Positions 1 to 6,282 of a stretch of DNA of 26,824 nt are shown here, piece by piece. The DNA is taken from positions 1 to 26,824 of the forward strand of contig SVDR01000031.1 of assembly GCA_015057755.1 (NCBI GenBank), written 5' to 3'. Position numbers and translations under genes: made by a program. The notes beneath the pieces are model-generated. The model saw only the letters and a list, made by a program, of their open reading frames with translations, ran no database searches and had not been told where the DNA came from. The DNA is from Lachnoclostridium sp. (GTDB lineage Bacteria > Bacillota_A > Clostridia > Lachnospirales > Lachnospiraceae). Position 1 is the stretch's first letter; the number at the start of each line of letters is the position of its first letter.

Positions 1-614
1 GCCCTATCAATTCCCCTCTGCAAAACTGTGCATACTTCAGATCCCGGATCTGCCTTCAGCAATTCCTCTACAAGGAATGCGTAGATTCCGCAACCAGTCA
101 AGCTGATCGGATGAGAATGTGTCAGACAGGAAACATTATGGATAACCTCGAGTGCCTCTTCATCGATTGTCTTTCCATTCTTTAAAACGAAAAGTACTGC
201 CGGAAGGATTCTCATTAAAGATCCGTTTCCATTGGAATTTTCCCCATCGATGCCACACTCTAAAACGTCAAATCCCATTGTGTAATTCTTGATCGCGCGT
301 CTGCACACACCGCCAACATCGAAAACTTCTCCATGCGGAGTGTATTCTTTATTGTGCCAAAGCCAGTCCTTAAACCGCTTCATCATATTTTCATAATCAA
401 GACCCTTACAAAGACTATCCATCGCAGCCAGTGTCATGCTCGTATCATCGGACCATGTACCGGCTTCCTGATCATGTGTTCCAAATCCGGTCATGTCCGT
501 AACCGGATTTTTGCGGAGCATCTCTCGGGATTTAAACTCTGCCGGTACACCGAGGGCATCTCCAACCATCAATCCCCAGAGACCATCCATCCAATTGATA
601 CTTTCTCTCATCAT
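1..614 (-). CDS. ADP-ribosylglycohydrolase (DraG/ARH family), C-terminus beyond window
   Basis: This enzyme is predicted to remove ADP-ribose from modified proteins or small ADP-ribosylated substrates, using two bound magnesium ions in the cytoplasm. The visible 204 residues include the family's N-terminal GDALGVPAEF segment, the metal-binding GTWSDDTSM motif and a later GNGSLMRILP motif, all intact. The start is taken at the ATG at 614 (a second ATG follows immediately), with a GGTGAG ribosome binding sequence just upstream. It lies 41 bases after the VWA gene, probably in the same transcript. The C-terminal third, including the last metal-binding DTD motif, lies outside the window, so intactness cannot be judged. 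A C-terminal remnant of a second family member lies at 2543-2821. Confidence 0.88.
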   Translation of the reverse strand, partial: MMRESINWMDGLWGLMVGDALGVPAEFKSREMLRKNPVTDMTGFGTHDQEAGTWSDDTSMTLAAMDSLCKGLDYENMMKRFKDWLWHNKEYTPHGEVFDVGGVCRRAIKNYTMGFDVLECGIDGENSNGNGSLMRILPAVLFVLKNGKTIDEEALEVIHNVSCLTHSHPISLTGCGIYAFLVEELLKADPGSEVCTVLQRGIDR

Positions 615-655
615 CCTGTCTCACCACTTTCTATCCTCAAAAATCAGCGTATACA

Positions 656-1330
656 TTATTTCTTCCAGAACTTTAATTTACTACGCTTCTTATAATCTTC
701 GTCAATCTCTTTTTTCCACTCATCGCCAACACGCTCACTCGGTGCACAGGCGCGCATCGTAGCAATCGTCTTTCCCACCACTTGATAGTTTAACTGCACA
801 CCCTGGCTGTCATTTTCAAATGTTACCGCACGATCCGAAGCAATGCCAAACTTCTTTGCCTCAGCTACTGCATCCATATTTGCACCAAGGAAAATAAACT
901 CCCAATTATATTTCTCCTTCTGATTCTGAATCATGCTCTGCAGTCTCTGGTATGAATATTCACGACTGGAGTTTTCCAAACCGTCCGTTGTAATGACAAA
1001 GATTACTTTTTCTGCACGTTCCGCTTCCGGAAGGTACTTCTGAGTCCGCCCCACCTGATCGATCGTTCTTCCCACTGCATCCAGAAGCGCTGTACAACCT
1101 CTTGCGTAATAATCGTTTGCAGTCAGTGGACGAATCATCTCAATGTTAAAACGATTGTGGATCATCTCATACTGGTCATCGAATAACACGGTTGTCACGA
1201 ACGCCTCGCCCGGCTCTCGCTTCTGCTTTTCGATCATAGCATTAAATCCACCGATCGTGTCGCTCTCAAGACCTCTCATGGAACCACTTCTATCCAGTAC
1301 AAATACTAATTCTGTTAAACCTTTCTTCAT
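656..1330 (-). CDS. von Willebrand factor A (VWA) domain protein
   Basis: A 224-residue protein that is essentially one VWA domain, a metal-dependent protein-interaction fold. The MIDAS metal site looks complete: DRSGS at residues 13-17 (Asp13, Ser15, Ser17), Thr80 in ARGCTALLD and Asp116 in TTDGLEN. There is no signal peptide or membrane segment, so it should act in the cytoplasm. The C-terminus is Lys-rich. The start ATG has an AGGAG ribosome binding site about ten bases upstream. It sits between a macro domain gene and an ADP-ribosylglycohydrolase gene, so a role as adaptor or assembly factor in ADP-ribose metabolism is possible. VWA proteins also accompany kinase/PP2C pairs in TerY-P type triads, and such a pair is encoded further upstream at 12641-16378. 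The exact partner is unknown. Confidence 0.85.
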   Translation of the reverse strand: MKKGLTELVFVLDRSGSMRGLESDTIGGFNAMIEKQKREPGEAFVTTVLFDDQYEMIHNRFNIEMIRPLTANDYYARGCTALLDAVGRTIDQVGRTQKYLPEAERAEKVIFVITTDGLENSSREYSYQRLQSMIQNQKEKYNWEFIFLGANMDAVAEAKKFGIASDRAVTFENDSQGVQLNYQVVGKTIATMRACAPSERVGDEWKKEIDEDYKKRSKLKFWKK

Positions 1331-1399
1331 AATGTATGCTCTCCTCTCTTTGTTTTCCTTGTTTGTATCTACAGTATATAGAAAACAAGAGTGGATTTG

Positions 1400-1416
1400 G
1401 TCGCATGGGAAGCGAC
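1400..1416. promoter_or_regulatory. Inverted repeat GTCGC-N7-GCGAC upstream of VWA gene
   Basis: In the 89-base gap between the macro domain gene and the VWA gene there is a perfect 5-bp inverted repeat with a 7-base centre, followed by ATTTT. A closely similar element (GTCTC-N7-GCGAC followed by ATTTT) lies upstream of the macro-HD gene at 5533-5549. The shared GCGACATTTT core and equal spacing suggest a regulator binding site. No regulator is identified. Confidence 0.35.
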
Positions 1417-1419
1417 ATT

Positions 1420-2487
1420 TTATTCACCTAAGATCGGCTGTCCGTAAGCAAACAGTACTTCGTTGATCTCAAACACATTGTAACTTCGGTTCTCGATAAA
1501 GAAGGAAATGATCACGTCAAACTTGGAACTGTTAGAAAATGCATAACCGGCTTTCATAAGAAGATCTTTTGTCTCATCCAGACTCAATTCCAGTGCAATG
1601 GCAAATGCCAGCACGGTCTTCTTGGTCGGAACATAATGAACATCATTTCGAATCTTAGAAAACAATCGACGGTCAATGTTTGCCTTATGGTACACCGCCG
1701 AATCTTTCAGTCCTCTCTCATCGATCAACCGGAGCAGCATCTGAGAAAATGTTTCATCCAGATTAGACATCAAGTCTGCCAGTTTTCGTTCCTTTGCAGA
1801 AGACAAACTTTTCAAAAATTCAGGAATACTTGGTTTCTTTTCGCGTTTCTTTGGCTTCACTGACGATGCTGTTTGCTGTTTGGCGAATGTCGGTGGTGGC
1901 GCTGATGATGCAAAATCAGGCACTGATGATGCTTTCATGGCAGAACACTCATGCTCCATCACGTAGTGATCATCTATATATTCTTCAATCTTTGAAAACA
2001 ACTTTTTACTGACTTCCACCGATTCATGGTCATACAGAACCAGGTAGACCGTCATATCTTTTTCTAACAAAAATTCGCTAATGACCGTTGTCGCAATATG
2101 AAACGCCTCTGCTTTGGGCCAGTTGTAAAAACCGGAAGACAATAGTGGAAACGCAACAGATTGAAATCCATATTCTGCTGCCAATTGTAACGCGGAGCGA
2201 TATGCATTCTTTAACTGTTCTTTCTCTTTATCCCTTCCATCCGTCCACTGTGGACAGACGGCATGAATGATAAACTTCGACGGAAGTGCAAAACCTTTTG
2301 TCAATACTGCCCTTCCTGCCTCACAACCACCTATTTTTTTGCATGCCGCAGCCAGATTCTTCTCCCCTGCTGCCGAATATATTGCCCAACTGGTTCCCCG
2401 ACCCATACTAAGTTCCGTATTAGACGGGTTCACGATTGCATCCACTTGCATTTTCGTTATATCATTGCGAATCATTAGTAACGGCAT
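1420..2487 (-). CDS. Macro domain protein with C-terminal helical (HTH-like) domain
   Basis: 355 residues. The N-terminal part (about 1-175) is a macro domain, which binds or hydrolyses ADP-ribose and its derivatives. It shows DAIVNPSN at 16-23, a GRGTSWAIYSAAG loop at about 29-41 and PLLSSGFYNWP at 114-124. A low-complexity Ser/Ala/Pro/Lys linker (about 185-220) leads to a helical domain (220-355) with LFSKIRNDVHYVPTKKT, which resembles a DNA-binding helix-turn-helix of the XRE type. This last assignment is by eye only. The start is the ATG at 2487, eight bases after AGGAG, rather than the GTG nine bases earlier. It has its own housekeeping promoter at 2518-2546. If the C-terminal domain binds DNA, this could be an ADP-ribose-responsive regulator; that is inference. 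Confidence 0.82.
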   Translation of the reverse strand: MPLLMIRNDITKMQVDAIVNPSNTELSMGRGTSWAIYSAAGEKNLAAACKKIGGCEAGRAVLTKGFALPSKFIIHAVCPQWTDGRDKEKEQLKNAYRSALQLAAEYGFQSVAFPLLSSGFYNWPKAEAFHIATTVISEFLLEKDMTVYLVLYDHESVEVSKKLFSKIEEYIDDHYVMEHECSAMKASSVPDFASSAPPPTFAKQQTASSVKPKKREKKPSIPEFLKSLSSAKERKLADLMSNLDETFSQMLLRLIDERGLKDSAVYHKANIDRRLFSKIRNDVHYVPTKKTVLAFAIALELSLDETKDLLMKAGYAFSNSSKFDVIISFFIENRSYNVFEINEVLFAYGQPILGE

Positions 2488-2517
2488 GGTCTTCACTCCT
2501 CTCGTCGAACTATAATT

Positions 2518-2546
2518 ATTATATAGTTTATTTTCTTATTGTTCAA
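2518..2546 (-). promoter_or_regulatory. Sigma-A type promoter for macro domain gene
   Basis: On the minus strand TTGAAC (2541-2546) is followed after exactly 17 bases by TATAAT (2518-2523). The start codon of the macro domain gene is 31 bases downstream of the -10 box. The -35 box overlaps the stop of the ADP-ribosylglycohydrolase remnant. Confidence 0.7.
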
Positions 2547-2821
2547 TCAACTCTCATCTCAAATCTTCCACACAAGACTTCTAATTCTTCTCGCCACTTT
2601 AATACAGCTAACCATCCCTTGGGAATCGCTTCATACCCATAATGCAATCCTGCAAGTCCTCCTGTCAGTGCCGCGATCGTGTCCGTATCCAGTCCAAGAT
2701 TTGCAGTTTTCAAAAGGCACTTCTCAAATGTATCTGTCGTAGCAAGACACCAAACAACTGCCTCTAATGTATCCACCACATACCCGCTGCTATTGATTTC
2801 GTCACGACTCGTTCCATACAC
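2543..2821 (-). pseudogene. C-terminal remnant of an ADP-ribosylglycohydrolase
   Basis: The 92-residue reading frame matches only the last third of the DraG/ARH family: SGYVVDTLEAVVWCL, then LGLDTDTIAALTGGLAG with the final metal-binding DTD, then HYGYEAIPKGWL. An in-frame TAA sits directly before the first codon, and only 35 bases separate it from the upstream PARG-like gene, so about two thirds of the gene (the GDA and SDDT motifs) is missing. The GTG at 2821 is preceded by AGAGGG at usable spacing, so a short protein might still be made, but it could not be a complete enzyme. The neighbouring gene at 1-614 may be a functional paralogue. Deletion after duplication is the simplest reading. 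Confidence 0.75.
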
Positions 2822-2856
2822 TTAAATCCCTCTTTTGGTTGGCTCCTGATCAGATT

Positions 2857-3666
2857 TCACTCTTCCAAAACCGCTCGGAAGGTATCATAATTCGTGCAAA
2901 TATCACCTGTCTTTTTAATTGCAAAAATCACTTTTTCAAAATATGTTGCATAACGCTGATCGACCAACAATTTTCTAAAAACATTCGCCACCAGTTCCGG
3001 AGGGTTATTGAACGCCCCACATCCAAATGCCCCCAACACCAGATTGTCTACAGCATTGTCAATGGCAACTTCCAAAACATTTCGGATACGATTCGTAAAT
3101 ACTTCCTCCAGTTTTTCTTTGCTCACTGGTTTCTTTTTCTGATTGTCGTAATACGGTGCAGCACAACTAATCACATCTACCTTAAACCAGTCTCCAAGCA
3201 TTTCCGGGATCTCATCATCTGACTTAAAAACTATAACATTAGAAGTGTAAATAATCCGATCTGAGCCCATATCACCAGTATTCTTCTGGTTCCATTTATA
3301 ATAATGGCGGATCATATACGGAGTTGTTAAAGCCTCATACAGATTGCTGCATCGGCAGAGCGCCTCTTCCTGCGCCGGAGCACCATTTTTCACTCCGCCA
3401 CCAGGATTATAAGCATTTGCAAAGTTGAGAACAGCAGTCTTCTTTCCTTCCCTCACCACCCCGTGGGCACAGTGGAATGTCGTATCTGCCACAACTGTAA
3501 TCTTCGGTTCCAAACATTTCACTTCCGCATCCATCGCAAGAAACTGGTCCAGATAAAGCCGAGAGCCTGCCTGTACTTTTCTGATTTCTGCCCGTAACGC
3601 TGGATTTTCTTTAATCTGTAACTGTGTATCACGAAATACTTCAATCAAAGCAATCTGACTTGCCAT
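2857..3666 (-). CDS. Bacterial poly(ADP-ribose) glycohydrolase-like protein (TIGR02452/DUF2263 family)
   Basis: 269 residues, about the usual length for this family, which has a macro-type fold and includes bacterial-type PARG enzymes that cleave ribose-ribose bonds in poly(ADP-ribose). The PARG signature GGG-x7-QEE is complete: Gly89-91 and Gln99-Glu100-Glu101, with NFANAYNP just before it at about 81-88 and FGCGAF later. The start is the ATG at 3666, six bases after GAGGTG, rather than the GTG nine bases earlier. It follows the macro-HD gene by 39 bases and precedes an ADP-ribosylglycohydrolase remnant, so the genes look like one ADP-ribose processing operon. Its natural substrate in bacteria is not known; free O-acetyl-ADP-ribose or terminal ADP-ribose are alternatives. 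Confidence 0.87.
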   Translation of the reverse strand: MASQIALIEVFRDTQLQIKENPALRAEIRKVQAGSRLYLDQFLAMDAEVKCLEPKITVVADTTFHCAHGVVREGKKTAVLNFANAYNPGGGVKNGAPAQEEALCRCSNLYEALTTPYMIRHYYKWNQKNTGDMGSDRIIYTSNVIVFKSDDEIPEMLGDWFKVDVISCAAPYYDNQKKKPVSKEKLEEVFTNRIRNVLEVAIDNAVDNLVLGAFGCGAFNNPPELVANVFRKLLVDQRYATYFEKVIFAIKKTGDICTNYDTFRAVLEE

Positions 3667-3705
3667 GTCTTTCACCTCACTCCATTTCTATCATCAAAAC
3701 ATATT

Positions 3706-5469
3706 CTAATCTCCATATTGAAACACGTCATATTTTACTTTGCACTTGTCTAGAAGCATCTGGAACTCCCATTCGGAATGATCCTCAAAATAGTCACTGA
3801 GCGCCTCCGGAAAAGAATTCTTGCATTCCAGTCTCTTCTTGATAATCTGGATTACCTCCGGGCCAAATTCTGTATGAGAATCGGACGCAGCTTCCACATC
3901 CAGAGAATATTTTTTCACGATTCCGTCCAGATCATAGAATACCGACAGGAAATATAATCGTTTGTCGTCCAGAGGGATCCTCTTGCGATAATGGCCCATG
4001 TAGTGATCATACCAGTCGTCTTCCAGGATCGCTTTGGCTATCCGATATTTCCCTGCTCGTCTTCTTTCCCATTCCGTTTCGATCACTTTGCGTTTTGGAT
4101 CACTGTTGTGTGTCAGGTCTGCCAGTTTCACCTTGCGTGCCACTTTATTTTTTCTGATTGCCCGAACATAGTCCATGTACGGAACGTCCGGATTGTGTGT
4201 CAACAGGGCAACTGCATCCGTCACTGTTTCATGAAATCCGGCCTTTTTCAGATCCTCAATCGTATATGGCGAGTCCTCTACCACATCATGAAGCAGTGCC
4301 GTACAGATTTCATCCTCTGTTTCCATTTGTTCCGCTAAATGGAACGGATGGAACACATACGGCAGACCGCTGTTATCCTTCTGGTCTTTATGCGCATCAA
4401 AACAGATCTTCAAAGCATTCTCCACAGCCGGGGAATACTGAAATCCCACTTCTTTCAACGCCAGTTTCTTTTTCTCTGCCGGTATCGACTTAAGTACAAA
4501 CACCTTATTTTTCTCACCGCGCATGGAATTGAAATAATACTCGCAATCTTTCGGAATCGTCCACTGGTGGTTACCAATCAGTATTTCGATTGTTTCCATC
4601 GGCGGAAGTCCCAATTCTTCATAATGGTCACAGAAATTCTCTAACAGCATCGGAATCGCGACATCCAGCCAGAAATCACACTGGATCGGAAAGCCGGAAA
4701 GTTTTCCGTATTCTTCATTTTTCACTACATAAAGTGTTTCTCCTTTTTCCAACGGTTTACTTGTTAACTCTACAATGATTTTCGCTATGATCCTCAACAT
4801 ACCAACCGCAGAAGGGATTGCCTGTACAATTTGGTATTTAGACAAACGCCACTTCAGATATTCCCATAAAAACAGATTTCCGTGATGATACCACTGTTCC
4901 GGAGTCTTAAGGAACAAATGTCCCATATTCTTTCGATACACTTTTACTGAATCATACGTTTTTTGATTGCAGGCGATGATAATCTTCCGCAACTTGTCCT
5001 GACCAAAATAGCCGGCTCCCATATCTTCCGCATACTGCAAAATCGCCTTCCAGGCACACCGCATCGATTCGTTCGGATCCCACCCTCTGCTTCCGACTCC
5101 CAGAAGCGGAAGCATCATTGAACAGCACACATTCTCACCAAGAGAAACAGCCTGAATAGCGGAATAGTAACACTGTTCCATTGTTTTCACATTTTCAGGT
5201 TTATAAGAGGGTACTGCAACATGGACGATCTTTTTAACTGGAAGCCGGTAGCCTTCTGTAACCACAGCTTTGCCCCCTTCCAGCTTTCCGAACGCCCTAC
5301 ATGCAAGATCCAATTCTTTGCCTGCTCTCTTGTGGATTGCTCCGTCCAGACCACCGGAACCGGAAAAAATACCATCTGTAGGATTTACGATTGCTTCCGT
5401 TTCCATTGTTTCAAAATCCCATATTTTAATCTCTACTGAAAAACCATCCTTTTTGATTTTAAAACTCAT
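3706..5469 (-). CDS. Macro domain - HD domain fusion protein
   Basis: 587 residues in three parts. Residues 1-180 are a macro domain (EAIVNPTDGIFSGSGGLDGAI at about 25-45, PLLGVGSRGWDP at 121-132). Residues 190-340 are unassigned. Residues 345-480 resemble the HD hydrolase domain of RelA/SpoT-type (p)ppGpp hydrolases: HPFHLAEQ with His374, ALLHDVVEDS with His394-Asp395, and VKLADLTHNSD with Asp451. No nucleotide-synthetase domain is seen. The C-terminal 100 residues are unassigned. The start is the ATG at 5469, six bases after AGGAGG, not the GTG 15 bases earlier. It is first in the ADP-ribose cluster. The combination suggests a hydrolase acting on an ADP-ribose or nucleotide signal; the substrate is unknown. 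Confidence 0.83.
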   Translation of the reverse strand: MSFKIKKDGFSVEIKIWDFETMETEAIVNPTDGIFSGSGGLDGAIHKRAGKELDLACRAFGKLEGGKAVVTEGYRLPVKKIVHVAVPSYKPENVKTMEQCYYSAIQAVSLGENVCCSMMLPLLGVGSRGWDPNESMRCAWKAILQYAEDMGAGYFGQDKLRKIIIACNQKTYDSVKVYRKNMGHLFLKTPEQWYHHGNLFLWEYLKWRLSKYQIVQAIPSAVGMLRIIAKIIVELTSKPLEKGETLYVVKNEEYGKLSGFPIQCDFWLDVAIPMLLENFCDHYEELGLPPMETIEILIGNHQWTIPKDCEYYFNSMRGEKNKVFVLKSIPAEKKKLALKEVGFQYSPAVENALKICFDAHKDQKDNSGLPYVFHPFHLAEQMETEDEICTALLHDVVEDSPYTIEDLKKAGFHETVTDAVALLTHNPDVPYMDYVRAIRKNKVARKVKLADLTHNSDPKRKVIETEWERRRAGKYRIAKAILEDDWYDHYMGHYRKRIPLDDKRLYFLSVFYDLDGIVKKYSLDVEAASDSHTEFGPEVIQIIKKRLECKNSFPEALSDYFEDHSEWEFQMLLDKCKVKYDVFQYGD

Positions 5470-5532
5470 CTGCTTCCTCCTCACTTTCCCCTTTCATCTG
5501 TAAACAGCATAACATATCTACTCGATGTTTTT

Positions 5533-5549
5533 GTCTCTCGGAAGGCGAC
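5533..5549. promoter_or_regulatory. Inverted-repeat element GTCTC-N7-GCGAC upstream of macro-HD gene
   Basis: This resembles the element at 1400-1416 in length, spacing and its GCGACATTTT core, with one changed base in the left arm. It lies 64 bases upstream of the macro-HD start codon. The two copies flank the ADP-ribose cluster genes and may be operator sites for one regulator. No convincing -10/-35 pair for the macro-HD gene was found. Confidence 0.33.
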
Positions 5550-5574
5550 ATTTTTCATTTTTGTCTTTCCATGC

Positions 5575-5603
5575 TTGCCTCGTTTTCTGTCAATTGCTAT
5601 AAT
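5575..5603 (+). promoter_or_regulatory. Orphan plus-strand sigma-A type promoter
   Basis: TTGCCT (5575-5580), 17-base spacer, TATAAT (5598-5603). No plus-strand gene follows. Transcription from it would run antisense into the genes from 5687 onward. It lies in the 217-base gap between the AAA+ unit and the ADP-ribose cluster. See the ribosome-binding-site relic at 5661-5667. Confidence 0.5.
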
Positions 5604-5660
5604 ACAGTTAATAATATCACTTTTCTTTCATTATAATGTATCCATGCCAAAAAGGAAAGT

Positions 5661-5667
5661 GAGGAGG
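5661..5667 (+). other. Ribosome binding site without a following start codon
   Basis: GAGGAGG on the plus strand, about 60 bases after the orphan promoter at 5575-5603, has no ATG, GTG or TTG at normal spacing. The first ATG (5689) is followed at once by a stop. The 14 bases GGAAAGTGAGGAGG (5654-5667) also occur in inverted orientation as the ribosome binding site region of the macro-HD gene (476-489 of the 5 kb block, i.e. 5476-5489). It may be the leader of a gene whose coding part was lost. Confidence 0.35.
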
Positions 5668-5686
5668 TATATCATACAATCAATTT

Positions 5687-6253
5687 TCATGTAAAACAAT
5701 CTCGGATAATCTTCCAAAGTTCTTCTATTGATTTCTCATATTTATCCCACCACTCACAAAAGGCTTCCGTCATCCCCACATAGAATGTCTTTTCCGCCTC
5801 GGTATAGCTCATCAGGAAATTACTGTCTGCATTTTTTGTGTTAATAGCCAATAGGGTCGGTAATACAGGAAGTGTTTTTTTCCATTTCGTCAGCATCGTT
5901 CTTTTGGAACGCTTGATCGCACCTGCTGTATACAATATTACAACCCAATCGTCGCCCTCTTGCATATGGACAGCTGATGCATACAACGCATCTTCAAAAC
6001 AAACCTTTTGATCGTTCTTCTCCGCTCTCTTTTTTCGCTTCGAACGACGAAATGCAGCATCTCCCGGCCATTGACCGTTTTCTGTCTGAATTTCCTTGAC
6101 TTTATCAGAGAAAATCAAGCAAACTTGTTCCACACATTCCTTTTTTCCTGCCAGAAAACAAAAGTTCTGCCTGCACTGCTCCACAAGGCGTGAATACTCG
6201 ATTTCCTCCAACCAATCCACCGCCTCAATCATATGAATCACTTTGTGTCCCAT
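5687..6253 (-). CDS. Hypothetical protein, last gene of the radical SAM/AAA+ unit
   Basis: About 188 residues, not recognised. It has an N-terminal acidic helix with several Cys residues, a basic patch (FRRSKRKKRAEK) near the middle, and a predicted alpha/beta middle section. The C-terminus is Trp-rich (FCEWWDKYEKSIEELWKII). No signal peptide or membrane segment is seen. The frame is open from 6289 and overlaps the end of the AAA+ gene. The ATG at 6253 is preferred because GGAGG lies eight bases upstream; an ATG at 6274 is the alternative. Translational coupling to the AAA+ gene is likely, so it may be a substrate or adaptor of that ATPase (inference from position only). Confidence 0.7.
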   Translation of the reverse strand: MGHKVIHMIEAVDWLEEIEYSRLVEQCRQNFCFLAGKKECVEQVCLIFSDKVKEIQTENGQWPGDAAFRRSKRKKRAEKNDQKVCFEDALYASAVHMQEGDDWVVILYTAGAIKRSKRTMLTKWKKTLPVLPTLLAINTKNADSNFLMSYTEAEKTFYVGMTEAFCEWWDKYEKSIEELWKIIRDCFT

Positions 6254-6282
6254 ATAGTCTCCCTCCAATTTCATAATTCCTT

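Noticed and set aside
333..695. Plus-strand open frames across 333-2742 and many other plus-strand frames
   Set aside because: They lie opposite well-supported minus-strand genes, lack ribosome binding sites, and have Ser/His/Phe-rich composition typical of antisense frames.
3616..3632. TGTAACTGTGTATC resembling both boxes of the ECF-type element
   Set aside because: The two boxes have no spacer, and it lies inside the PARG-like gene on the plus strand; coincidence.
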